Positions 21,540 through 32,435 of a stretch of 64,000 bases of DNA are shown here, piece after piece. Below the pieces are notes generated by a model. That model saw nothing but the letters and a program-made list of their open reading frames with translations, did not search any database and was not told the origin of the DNA. The stretch comes from Macrolepiota albuminosa. Taxonomy: Eukaryota; Basidiomycota; Agaricomycetes; Agaricales; Agaricaceae. Positions within the stretch are counted from its first letter, which is position 1. Every line of letters begins with the position of its first letter. The DNA is taken from contig JAMWFC010000054.1 in NCBI GenBank assembly GCA_027475525.1, positions 1,976,468-2,040,467 of the forward strand, given 5' to 3'. The translations under genes were made by a program, and so were the position numbers.

Positions 21540-23256
21540 CTAGATTTCCAATTCGTTATGCCTGATGGAGAACCGAACGAACGGTTTCAAATACTGGGGA
21601 ACTGCAGGTGGAAAAGGGAACAAATTGGATCTTGGCGGGAAAATTCCTCTAGACGGTTTGTCTGCCAGATTGGATTCACTTGGCACCCACTCAAGTGTCA
21701 ACCAGATCCCGTGAGCTTGGAAAGAATCGACTATGTGTCGGAGAACTAAGTTCTGCTGGCTGCTCCTAGAATATCCTGCTGAAAAGGCGCCGACAACACC
21801 AGCATTATCTGAGCGCAGAATAACGTGGCATTCAACAAAATGACCGGCAATAAGAGTTCGCACAGCGAGGTCAACCGCTACCATCTCCGCCCAACCTATG
21901 TCCCGGCCTTCTGTCTGCCAACCTTCCTTCAGAGGCCATGCTAACCATTTATCGTCAAGAACTAGGCCTATTCCCCAGGAAGTAGATGCGTCGACAAAAA
22001 GTTGAATGTCGAGTGGATTTGGAGGACGTTTGATATTAACACCGCACCATTTGGATGATAAGGTAGTTCTCCACCAATCAATTTCGTGCAATACGGGTTT
22101 GCTCGGTCGGTGTTTAATGAAATGGCTGCCTTCTGAAGGAAATGATGTGCGGAAGGCATAAAACGCCGGTAGATGAGAACGTCCATGAGGGATGACTAAA
22201 CAAACGTGATTAAGTGTCCCTATTAGTGATTCTGTAGTCTTCAAGGAAATGGAGTTCGAGGAGGACCATTCGTCGAGTTTCGCTAAGTATTTTTCCTTTT
22301 TCTTTGTGGGCAATACTACCGTCTTGTCCACGAGAGACCATTCGAATCCTATGTATTTGAATGTGTGTGAAAAAGGAGAATGTTTGTCGGGGGCCCACGG
22401 CCATCCGAGATGTTTTGCGGTCGACCAGATAAGAGTCTCGTCGTACGAATAGGAAAAGGGTCGAGTATTTGAAAGCGGGTATCGGAAGAATAAAAAATCG
22501 TCTACCCATTTGAGGATGGCGTCGGCCCCTTGGTTGAGATAAATCTGAACAATTGCGTCGGCGACCTTGCCAAATATGCCAGGTGCACATGAGGCGCCGA
22601 AATTTAGACGAAAATCATAATGAATGAAGCCACCGATATTCACCGCCAACAGGGGCCAATCTTCAGGACGCGTAGGGATAATTCTGAAGGCAGACTCAAC
22701 ATTGAACACTGCCACCTCAGTGCCAGGTGGAGCGTCAGCGACAAGCAACCAACAGTCTGCAAACGTTCCCCATTCGCATTGAAAAGCTGATGTGTCGATT
22801 AGAGAATTTATTGAAGATATTGAAGGATCATTCCGAGGGTAGGATAGGTCAAGAGTGACACGTAATTTACCACCAGCGCTGGTGATGACATTCAACGGAG
22901 CAGTTCGAAAAGGACCAAACAAAGCCTCTGCGTGAGATGGGAGAAAACCTGGGGAAACCCGGCCAAGATTAACTTCTTGTGTATACTTCGAGAAAATGAA
23001 ATCATGTGCTTCTTGCGATTTATAGTGATTTGCTGGAGAAAAAGTTTCGTTCAATTCGAATGTGTCCAATCCAATGCTAAATCCAGTGCGAAGGCCTTTC
23101 GGCACCTCCGCAAATCTGTCTCCCACTCCCGCTTCATGCAAAGCAGTTTCCCACCTGTCAGCATGGAGTGGGGTAGACAATGGAAACAACTCCTCAAGCC
23201 GTGCACGCTTGTGCCCCATGGGATGTGGATCCACACAGAGAGCACACATGCACATG
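21540..23256 (-). CDS. DIRS-element reverse transcriptase-RNase H
   Basis: The frame is open from 23918, but similarity begins near HKRARLEELFPLSTP around 23215, just after the Gag zinc knuckles end in another frame, so translation probably needs a frameshift or a separate start. RT landmarks are KLRVTLDLSYPRND, then VFNVESAFRIIPT (motif A), LNFGASCAPGIF (motif B) and KWVDDFLFF (motif C). RNase H follows: LFVDASTSWGIG, WAEMVAVDLA, LRSDNAGVV and ESNLADKPSRG supply its Asp/Glu/Asp/Asp set. Motif A has Asn (AAT, about 22700) where the metal-binding Asp is expected, which should inactivate the polymerase unless it is a sequencing error. Otherwise the 570 residues are uninterrupted. Confidence 0.85.
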
Positions 23257-25785
23257 TGAGCAAGAGGTGCCTTTGTTACAAGAGGAAAGGCTATTGAACC
23301 CGTAACAGACTGAATCTCCGTTAGGCGATCGCCAGATTCTGCCGTCCTTTCGGAGAAATTTTGCCTCACGACGACAGGTTGGCAACTTGTGGTCTGTAGC
23401 TCCGCACGCAATGCAGCGGGTGCGCCGGGGAAAGTTATTCGTCGAGTTGGGAAAATTGTGGGATGAGGATTGAGAATGTGATGAGGAAAGGCCTGACGAA
23501 TCCTTAGGTTTGGACCTAGGCAGAAAGGACTCCATCTGAGCAAGCCTGTTGTCGAGGAAGGCAACCCTGGCGGCATGTTGCTGATTGAGGCATTCTTGCC
23601 AGACATGGGTGTGAAAGTCGTCCATACGGAATGTGTGGGAATCGAGTATGAAAAGTGAACGAAGTCTACGGTCGTAATCAAACACCACTTCGAATTGAAT
23701 TCTAGCATCAGGCAAGTTCTTGAGATAATTGAAATGACCCTCGAAAGAGGCCGCAATCTCCAAGGCAACAGGGCCTCCCGCGCCAGAATCTCCGTCGGCA
23801 CGCAGATGTTTGCGCATAGCCGCAACAAAATTGGTCGAGGCACCAACCCAATCATCAAAACCAAGTTTGCTTTCCTTTGAGACGTCAAAGCTGGTATTTG
23901 GTAGATGCAACTTGCCATTGGATATCACAAATGCGGATTCAGGAGCAGGAGGCTCTCTTGCTGCCCTCCGACATGCTTCGTCTGTCAGCAGATCGAGTGG
24001 TATATATTCTAGCATGCCTGCTTCGAGAGCTCGTTTGACTTTATAGGGAAAAACCTTATCCGCCAAGGACAACTGACGACCCACCACCGGGGGGCGTCCA
24101 TGCATAGTACGAGTGGTTCTAGCCTCAGTGTCCCCCCCCAGAAGTAGGCCCGGGGCAGGGTGCGGAGCATCGCCAAATCTAGGGAATGGTCGAGTAGGGA
24201 CATGGGGTCCAGCTCTGCCTACGGCGAAGGAATCTGGGGTACCCCTGTTGATATCTATCCTAGGCATGAAGCGAGCTCTGTGAGCGAAAGACTCCGATCT
24301 TTCAAACTCGGGAGGAACCACATCAAAGCCATGGTTCTGTATAGCCTGAAGGTGTGCCTGTAGAGCTGTGACAGAAGAGCATAATGATCAGACCCCGTCC
24401 CAAGTGAAACTCAATAACAAGGCGAGGGTGAATGTTTGAAATAAAACATAAGGTGAACATTGAAAGGCTCGAATTGGAATGTAGAAAGCTTGAATTAGAA
24501 CATAGGAATGTGATAACAAAGGATCCTATAAAGGCGAAAAGGTCCGTACAGCAAAATAAGCCTATGAATCGACCTCACCGGCCAAATGGCATAATAAGCC
24601 CAAGTGTAGACCTCACAGGTCATATGGCATAATAAGCCCAAGCATAGACCCCACAGGTCACGAGGAGGCATAATAAGCCGCATAAGACCGCACATAATAA
24701 GCCACATAAGACCACACATAACGCGATACGGTGGCCTGGCAGGGGCATGGCAACCCCAAGAATAAAATATAATGTACCACTGACGAAGGGCGTACAGGGT
24801 CAAGGCTGCCTGGAAAGGCACACAGGTCGAAAGACCACCAGCCAGCAAGAAGAGAGGCAAGTGGAGTCGTCGCATTGCGCATGAAGGGCATAGTAACAGA
24901 AAACAAGAATAAACCCAGACTACAAGCAGGACGACACTCACCATCCCTGGGTACATTCCTTCCATAAGAACGTAAGAGTCTCTGCAGCTGAGCTTCGGTC
25001 AGCATGACAACCTGACCCTCTCTATCCTCTCGTTGGTCCCATCCTGGCTGGCGAAGATCCACCGGAGAGCCATCAACCAAAGGGGTACCGTGACGTGAAC
25101 GCGCTCTAGAACCAATTGGAGAAGGGTGCCTCCCCGGAGTCACATAATCCAAGGTGCCCCCCGACCCAGGGGTTGAGCGTGAGCGACGGGACCTGCCTAC
25201 CGGAGTTTGGGGAAGGCTGTCTACCCTAGCCGTTGGAAACACTGGTATAGCGTTGTGTAGAAAGGTGTCCACCGCCGCTGGTGTTAACAATGTCTCGCTA
25301 CCTCTCACTTCCCTTTCTGTCGCAGGGCGAGATCGTTTGGCCGCGCGAGACTGACCTGGAGTGGGTGCCTGCCGAGTCCGTGATGTAGGCCCAACTCCAA
25401 TGGGCTCCCCCGTTCCAGAGTTGTCAACAGTTTTCTCTATGAGTCGTTCCCGGCCAATCTCAGTCTGCGCGGGAGCGTTGGGTAAGGTGGATAATTCCTT
25501 GTCCAATTGAGAGGTAAGCGGAGGGGCCATAATCGAAGCAGGCGTCCCCGCCTTATCTGCTCGGGGTGTTTCACTATCCATCTCATGAATGCCGGACTCG
25601 ACGGCTACCGCCTTTTGCAAGTTTCCCTGTAGGATATCCACAGGGGGCCCGAGTGAAGTGGGCTGTAGCGTGAATTGGGCATCTGCGGCTGCAACCCCTG
25701 CCCCCATCCTCCCGCACAACCTTCTCTCCCTTCCTGCCATGTATAGATCCAATGGAGTTTCGACTGTCACAACCACGTAGTGCAA
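23194..25785 (-). CDS. DIRS-element Gag-like nucleocapsid protein (two exons)
   Basis: Exon 1 (from ATG 25785 to about 24945) encodes a basic, Ser/Thr/Pro-rich region ending LTEAQLQRLLRSYGRNVPRD. Exon 2 (about 24370 to the stop at 23194) holds the Gag core (VPPEFERSESFAHRARF, ASFEGHFNYLKNLPDARIQF, DFHTHVWQECLNQQHA). It also has zinc knuckles, CIACGATDHKLPTC (C-x2-C-x4-H-x4-C) and a second Cys/His cluster with CSHVHVCSLCGSTSHGAQAC. The two parts are separated by about 570 bp without a fitting frame, taken as an intron; I could not fix its exact borders. The last 60 nt overlap the RT region in another frame. Confidence 0.7.
24530..24730. repeat. degenerate tandem repeat inside the Gag intron
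   Basis: Units of GGCATAATAAGCC followed by AAG-GTAGACC-CACAGGTCA recur about four times, becoming shorter (CATAATAAGCC-CATAAGACC) toward 24720. Confidence 0.6.
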
Positions 25786-25787
25786 CC

Positions 25788-25924
25788 CGCAGAAAGAAGA
25801 GGAAGTTTACTGAGTATATGCGTGAGGTGGCGGTTGTCAATCAACCGATTCTGGTCACGCCTAAGTCACGGCCCAAAATTCACGGTTCGTTCATTCCGTG
25901 CCTCCCTTCCGAATCGTGCTATTT
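25788..25924 (-). repeat. split direct repeat A1 of DIRS element
   Basis: A 137-bp copy identical by eye to 19483-19619. It forms the outer 5' end of the element in coding orientation; the Gag ATG lies 3 bp inside it. Confidence 0.92.
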
Positions 25925-26368
25925 TATGAAGTGGACTGAATTAGGTTGGAAGGACTTTTCTGCTTGAATTGATTCAAATGCAATAGAGTTTGAATACCAT
26001 CAGCAGATAACATGTTATCTCACTTCTCCTGTGCTATTTTGCTATGCCCCACATACCAGAACATGAAAAGGATCCTGTAATCCAAGCCTACCTTGACTTG
26101 TACAAATTTTCCTCAGATTCTGAGTCAGACTCTGATGGCATAATCACTGGCTCTCACTACATCTCACCCTCTGGGATATCTCCTCTGATTCTGGCTCAGA
26201 TGCACTTATTGCTTCATTGGAGGAACTGTACTCTAAAAATACACAGATAAAGGTGTTGACATTAGAAAAACCAAGGATATTGAATGCCACTCTCACTGTG
26301 AAATTTTTGTTTATAATTTGCATGTCATGCCTTTGTGCTTCAATGCTCTTGTAGCATCAAAAAGTCAC
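25925..26368. other. spacer between DIRS element and tRNA-Ala
   Basis: AT-rich. A 68-codon open frame (26044-26250) reads HIPEHEKDPVIQAYLDLYKF with an acidic Ser/Asp run and resembles an N-terminus of a lost gene or transposon, but no family is recognised. Confidence 0.35.
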
Positions 26369-26448
26369 TGGACACATCCGGAATCGAACCGGAGACCACT
26401 CACAGACAGATGCAAAGCGAGCGTGATAACCAGCTACACCATGTGCCC
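26369..26448 (-). tRNA. tRNA-Ala (anticodon UGC), with short intron
   Basis: Same family as the genes at 18910 and 37629, on the minus strand: GGGCACA/TGTGTCC acceptor with G3-U70, identical A and B boxes, anticodon UGC. The anticodon loop is 13 nt, so the intron is about 6 nt, and the stem is CTCGC/GTGAG with one G-U pair. TTTTT follows the 3' end as terminator. Confidence 0.92.
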
Positions 26449-26770
26449 GTGGAAGAGTGGGGGATGGCTGGGACAAGGGGCGGTGGTGCTGGGAGGACAA
26501 GGGCACGGAGAGGGACGGGAGAGTGGGAGAGTTGAGGTGGCAGGGGAGTGGAGGAGTGGGTGGAGTGGGAAGGGGCGGTGGAGTGGACCGTGGGCGTGAG
26601 AAAGGCGGGAAGAGAGTCGTGATGTAGCGTGACACTTGTTGGCGGAATCGGTGGTGGCTAGATTGACTTTGTGCGTGTCGTTTTTTGTTGAATCCCACTC
26701 GTTTGTGTCGTTTACACCCACGCTCTCTACGTTCTGCGTGTCTGACCTTTTTTTTCTTTTTTTCGTTTCC

Positions 26771-29011
26771 ATGGACGACTCGCAGACTGCCTTTGCCGCG
26801 TCGTACCCGCCGTACGCCTTTGACCTCGACATGATGAAGGTGAGTTGCGGTGTGTCTTGTGGTGGGATGCTGACGGGGCTGCAGCGATCCATGGAGCCTG
26901 GACCGGGGCCGGACGCCAAAAAGGCGCGGTGGTCGCCGACTGGAGGGAGCACTGGGCGAGATGCATTCGCCAACTACGGCTATGGGCCCCAGGCGAGCAT
27001 TTCGCAGACGAGTCCGCTGTATTCGTCGCCCACACTGTCGCAGCCCAATGCCAGTGCGCAGCTGAGTCCGAGCTCTGCCGCCGCCTTTGCCCAGCAGCAG
27101 CCGCAGCAGGCCCCCGCGACGCCGTCCAGCTACGCCCAGTTCCCCGCCTACAACATGCTTGCCATGGCCATTCCCCCCATCAACATGCCCTTTTACAGCG
27201 CCCAGTTTCCCCAGGTCTGTGTCCCGTCTTCCCTGCTTCTCCCACTTACCCGTCCCAGCAGCAACGTCTGCCCTCTCTAAACCTCAACATCCCCGCCGCC
27301 CAGGCTGCTGCAGCCTACTCCCCCGCCGCCCTCTCTGCCGCCCTCTCTGCCTCCTCCAACGCCACCGGCCGCACCGTCTACATCGGCAACCTCCCCGCCA
27401 CCGCCTCTGTCGACGAGCTCCTCAACCTCGTCCACTTTGGCCCCCTCGAGTCCATCCGCGTCCTCCCCGAAAAATCCTGCGTCTTCCTCTCCTTCCTCGA
27501 CGGCGCCACCGCCGCCGCCTTCCACGCCGACGCCACCATCAAAAAACTCGCCCTGCACGGCCAGGAGCTCCGCATCGGCTGGGGCAAGCCCTCCCCTGTC
27601 CCTGCACAGGTCGCCCTCGCTATAAGCCAGAGCAACGCCAGCAGGAACGTCTATCTCGGCGGTCTCGACGACAACGTCACCGAGGAGCAGCTCCGCGACG
27701 ACCTCAGCCGCTTCGGTCTCATTGACCAAGTCAAGATCGTCCGTGACAAGAACATTGGCTTTGTCCATTTCCTCAGCATCTCTGTCGCCACCAAGGTCTG
27801 TCTTTTTCTTTTTTTTAGGCATTCACTCATCATCTATCTAGGTCGTCAACACACTCCCGACCGAGCCCAATTGGGCCAACAAACGCGTCAACTACGGCAA
27901 AGACCGCTGCGCGTACATTCCAAAATCCCAACAGGCAGCCGCACAACAGGCCCAAGTCGTCGCTGCCCAGTCCCTCGTGTCGCCGCAGTCCGCCGTCGCC
28001 GGCTTCTCCCCGTTCTCGTCGTACGCCCCCTTTGGCACCGACGTCCTCGCCCCCGGTCCACCACCGCCCGGCGTCGCAGGCATGAACAGGACCGTGTATC
28101 TCGGTAACATCCACCCCGAAACTACGACTGAGGATCTGTGTAATGCGATTCGCGGCGGCGTGTTGCAGAGTATTAGGTACATGGCTGATAAACATATCGC
28201 TGTACGTCCCCCCTTTCCCTCTTCCTCCTTCTGCAATCCCTTGCTGAGACGAGTATCGCAGTTTGTGACCTTCGTCGACCCCGGCGCGGCGTTTACGTTT
28301 TACAACGTCGCGTCGTATCAAGGTCTGATGGTGAGCAACCGCCGGCTCAAGATGGGCTGGGGCAAAAACTCGGGGCCCCTCCCGCCCGCCCTGGCGCTCG
28401 CCGTGCATTCCGGCGCCACGCGCAACGTGTATATAGGCAACATTGAGGATTTCGAGACTTTTACCGAGGACAGACTTAAGCGCGATTTTGGAGAGTTTGG
28501 AGAGATCGAGTTGGTTAATTTTTTGAAAGAGAAGTAGGTGTTTTCGCGTTGGTTTTGGAAGCGATGGCTGACGCCCGAGATACGTAGGAACTGCGCGTTT
28601 GTGAATTTCACGAATGTTGCGAATGCGATCAAGGCTATTGAGGGGATCAAGGGGAATTTGGAGTATGCGAGTTTGAGGATCGCGCATGGGAAGGATCGGT
28701 GTGCGAATCCGCCGCGGTCGGGCCCGCAGGGCGGTGCGCGGCGCACGCCGAGTGGTGGTGTTGGTGTTGGTGTTGGGTTGAATGCGAGTGCCAGCGGCGG
28801 TATGGGTGTTGGTGGAGGTGTAGGTGGAGGTGGGGGCATTGGGAATGGGAATAGCAATGGTGTTGATGATGATGGGGAGGTGTTTGGGACTGATGCGGTT
28901 TTCGTTAATGCTGATGGGGAGGTGGAGGAGCGGCCTATTGGGGTTGTTGGGATGTTGGGCAAGGGAGGGGATATGGTTGTTGATGATATGGGCGTTGTGA
29001 TGGGTGTGTAG
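26771..29011 (+). CDS. four-RRM RNA-binding protein, Nrd1/Msa2-like
   Basis: Six exons encode about 660 residues. The N-terminus ([20 protein letters not shown]) is followed by a Ser/Pro/Gln-rich stretch. Four RNA-recognition motifs follow, each with RNP2 starts [24 protein letters not shown] and RNVYIGNI and RNP1-like strands (CVFLSFL, GFVHFL, FVTFVD, CAFVNF). Linkers contain [22 protein letters not shown] and [10 protein letters not shown], the repeated W/YGK-x5 signature of fission yeast Nrd1/Msa2, which binds mRNAs to restrain sexual differentiation. The tail is Gly-rich. Introns: 26840-26884; then after AQFPQ; after SVATK; after DKHIA; and a last one near 28535-28588 that splits Lys. Intron 1 is 45 nt and in frame, so its retention would add 15 residues. 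An upstream in-frame ATG exists at 26636, but 26771 is preferred because homology-like sequence starts there. Confidence 0.88.
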
Positions 29012-29267
29012 GTGTTGAGATGAGTCGAGGAGTGGAGCAGTGGAGTGGAGTGGAGGAGAGGAGAGAGAGAGGAGAGGAGAGGAGAGAGAGGTTTTTTTTG
29101 AGATGGATAGTGGTGATACCCTAACACGATACCCCCCCCCCCCCCGCCGTCCCTCGGCCCCGCCTCGCGTCGTCGTCGTCGTCAAAGTTGCATCGTTGCA
29201 TCGTCGTTCGTAACACCTAGCCCCGAGCCCCAGACCCGAGCACAAGCACCCAAATCACGACCCATAA
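29012..29267. repeat. simple-sequence 3' flank of the RRM gene
   Basis: Contains a GAGAGAGG-type purine run (29050-29092), T8, and a run of 13 or more C (about 29133-29145). No gene. Confidence 0.6.
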
Positions 29268-29421
29268 CCCACCCCAACAAGCAAGCACCACAACCCCGAC
29301 AAGCGCACGCGCCTCAAACATAAGCTCGGCGCGAAAGCGTCTGTCCCACCCCAACAAGCAAGCACCACAACCCCGACAAGCGCACGCGCCTCAAACATAA
29401 GCTCGGCGCGAAAGCGTCTGT
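29268..29421. repeat. exact 77-bp tandem duplication (probable assembly joint)
   Basis: 29268-29344 is repeated exactly at 29345-29421. Same period as the copies at 4090, 32282, 36478 and 37443. Confidence 0.9.
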
Positions 29422-32281
29422 CTGTTCACACTCGCACTCGCGTCCTTGGCTGCACGAAAAAATACGTCAGCCGTGTCTTGTGTTCTGTTCTGGCTTTGTG
29501 GGGTCGTTTTTGCCTTTATTTTTTTTCTAGCTTTTGAGTTTTGAGTTTCTTTTTATCTATCTATGCGTTCCTTCCTTCTTCCTTCTTCCCCTTCCCCCCT
29601 CCCTTTCCTTAGACCTCTTATACTTCTACCCCACCCCACCCCTTCCGCCCCCCTTGTTACACATGTCTTTATTACCTACCCTACGAGATTGAGAGGTTTT
29701 TTCTTTTTTTTTTGAGATAGACGCGCGTTTGGGTGTAGCTTTTGTAGCTCTTTTTTTATTTTATTTTATGTTTTGTTGTGTTTTTTTTTTCGGTTGTTCG
29801 GTTGTTCGTCGTTCGTTCGTCGTTCGTTTGTTTGTGTCCCCCGTTTGTGTCCCCCGTTTGTTTTTGTTTTCGTGTATAGGCCCGCCCGTCCGTCCGTCCG
29901 TGCGTGCGTAGGTTGGGCCGTCCGCTCTTTTGTTTTCTTTTGTTTTGTTTTATTTTTATGTTGGGTTGGTTCTTTTTTTTCGTTTTCGTTTTCGTTTTTG
30001 TGGTTCGGTTGGGTATGTGTATGTTTGATGACGATGATGACGATGATGTGGTGGTTGTTCTTTAAATTGAAGGTTCCCCTGATTTTTGCGTGTGTGTCAT
30101 ACCTCCCCCCCTCCACTACTCCTTCACGCTTTCACGCTTTCACTGCGTCCCTGCGTCCCTGCGTCAGTGCGTTCCCTGTCCCGCCACTTCATCCTCACAC
30201 CACACACCCACACCACACCCACTTCCCTTACCTGTCATCTTCGCCCTACTCATGATCACGCCACGCCACGTCTCGCTCTGCGGCTGCGGCTGCTGCCGCG
30301 TTTGGACTTTTGTTGTTTGGATCTTGGAATTCTAGAGTTTAAACGTTTATACCCCTACCCCACCCCCCGCCATTCAAAAGGCAAAAGAGATAGAGGATTG
30401 TATTGTGTTTTGTGTGTAATTTAGAGTGTGGCCCCGGCCAGATTATGTGCTGTGATTATGTCTGGTACTGAAGTACAGCTGTGTGTGTGTGCTGGTGGGT
30501 GGGTGGGTGTGTGTTTTGTGGGATGGGTGGATGGGTGGTGTTTTGTGGGATGGGTGGATGGGTGGTGTTTTGTGGTGTGGGATGTCTTCGAAGGTAGAGA
30601 CACGTACACACGCGTGTGTCTGTCGAGCTTTCATCTTTCTCTTTTTTTTGGCATTGATTGATTGGTTGACTTCTTGTGCGTTTGAAGTGGTACCTGCTTC
30701 AGTCTAGGAGTTTTGAAGCTGCCTCGAGAATAGTATGAGCTGCTTGTATGGGTCTATCCCTATCCTGCTGTGATATATAAGAAAGCTTTTGTTTCTGCAA
30801 CACAACAAGGTTCATCAGACATGCAAACCCCCATTGCAATGCTTGAAAAAGTCAAAAATTTCCTTTACATTTATACATTCATCACTGGGTGCAGGGAACA
30901 ATGTTCTTTAATGGAAAAACAATGTAAAAAATATGTTAAAAATAATCCAATTGATTTCAATAAAATCAATGCACTGGCACATGCTATTTTACTTTCCTGT
31001 CTCAATTGACAGCCTGCATCTCCAATGCTCTATACAGCAATTGGGAAGACAAGAGCTTGAGTCCTCAGTGCTAGTATTTATATTCTAGCTGGTTAAATTG
31101 TGTGTTCTTAATAGTAAGCAAGTGGTAGAGAAGTATTTACTAGTTTAAATCTCTAGGAGGGGGCAAAATTTGGAGCTCTGACAAAGGTAGCTTTTTGATT
31201 CTGAGATACAAACAAAATCTGATTTGTAGGTGCAGTGGCCACACCAGGGTTTCAAATGACAACTTGAACAAAAAGATCATGACAAGCTTAACCCAGACCT
31301 CTCTAACCACCTCTGCCTCATTTCTCTCAGATATCCAGCACCAGATAGAATCCCATACTCTGTATGCTGGAAGAGAGAGATGAGATTGGGACTGGAGGAA
31401 GCAGGAGAAGGAGGGAAAGATGGCAGTTTGTGAGTTTATGATGAGTTTTACGACTGAACATTGATACAGCTGCTCTCAGCACTGTATACAGTAGGAACAG
31501 AGGTAGTCATCATAGCAAAATATCTTCCTTTGATGTTTATGTAATGCAGAGATAAATTTATTGTCTTTTACACTTTTTCCAATGGAAATGCAGCACCAGC
31601 AGTGAGAATCATGGTACTATCATGTCCATAGTATTGCACAATTTTTTTGAAACCATGAATAACAAGACATCAACAGTACCTTTGACCAATCAGACTATTG
31701 CAGTTGGTGTAATATTATCTACTCTAGCCTACTCAGGTGTCACTTTGGTAGAAGGTACATTGGTGATTGTGTCGGAAGGAAGCCGGTTATGCAGAGTCGC
31801 AAACCATAGAAACTTTTGCCACAAAATGTCACGCTGACTCATACTGCCAGCATCGGCACTGTTTCGACGCACCTTACGGCACGGATCCCGCAATATCTTC
31901 TCTGAATGTGCTGGCAACGTCATGAAACTTGGTACACAGCTTGCCATTAACATATAGATGACTTTTACAAAGTTTGGTAGTGCTATCTCAAGTAGTAACT
32001 AAATCCGGGGGTCTTCAAATGTGTTTTTGCATTCTACGGGTATATATTCACCTTATCGCAAACCGTCCTGAGTGGATTTAACTGATATTCTCGAAATCCA
32101 AGCTCGAATAGTATGTATTAGTTATTTTCTAGCAAGGATCAGGTGCATTGCGATCTGTTAAAGAATCACATTTTGAAACACTAGGCCATTTTGAAACCCG
32201 ATGTACGTGATAGTAGTAGGCGCCTCAAACACGTCGGCACGTGGTAGAGTCATGTGCCTTTTCGTAACGCCGCGTTGTTTA
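29422..32281. other. low-complexity and AT-rich region without recognised gene
   Basis: 29422-30420 is rich in T, CT and GTTCGTC-type repeats. 30500-30580 has a GGATGGGTGG repeat in two 31-bp units. 30700-32200 is AT-rich, with short open frames (30770-31009, 31195-31383) that show no domain. The segment lies between two 77-bp joints and may be its own contig. Confidence 0.45.
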
Positions 32282-32435
32282 CTCGTCGCACGCTCCAACA
32301 CACAGACACTAATGCACCTCTTCGACGGTGTACACTATTTTCTCTCAACGTCGTTTCCCTCGTCGCACGCTCCAACACACAGACACTAATGCACCTCTTC
32401 GACGGTGTACACTATTTTCTCTCAACGTCGTTTCC
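32282..32435. repeat. exact 77-bp tandem duplication spanning the start of the BRCT gene
   Basis: 32282-32358 is repeated exactly at 32359-32435. Each copy contains the same ATG (32312 and 32389) and the first 15 codons of the Rtt107-like gene. Confidence 0.9.

Larger units (their letters stand above)
19184..25924 (-). mobile_element. DIRS-order (Ngaro/PAT-like) tyrosine-recombinase retrotransposon
   Basis: Read on the minus strand the order is repeat A1 (25924-25788), Gag-like exons, RT-RNase H, tyrosine recombinase, repeat B1 (19791-19617), repeat A2 (19619-19483), a 124-bp spacer and repeat B2 (19358-19184). This A1-ORFs-B1-A2-B2 'split direct repeat' layout, with a tyrosine recombinase instead of a DDE integrase, defines the PAT/Ngaro branch of DIRS elements. 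No methyltransferase-like ORF is seen, as in Ngaro. No target-site duplication is evident, as expected for this order. The ORFs are long and free of stops, so the copy is young, but the RT motif A has lost its Asp (see the RT entry). Confidence 0.88.

Noticed and set aside
25925..25985. ATTGATTCAAAT on both sides of the DIRS element (near 19154 and 25969) as a target duplication
   Set aside because: The words are not adjacent to the element ends and DIRS elements make no target duplication; AT-rich coincidence is enough.
27087..27725. Plus-strand 212-codon Arg/Pro-rich frame
   Set aside because: Out-of-frame shadow of GC-rich Nrd1-like exons; composition alone, no motif.
27830..29245. Long minus-strand open frame (471 codons) over the Nrd1-like gene
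   Set aside because: It is antisense to RRM exons with proper splicing; high GC and codon bias create the open frame. Its residues are low-complexity without domains.
29020..30430. Possible CRISPR-like or tRNA-like array in the repeat-rich 3' region
   Set aside because: The repeats are microsatellites and one 77-bp duplication, with no regular spacer pattern; the window is eukaryotic.
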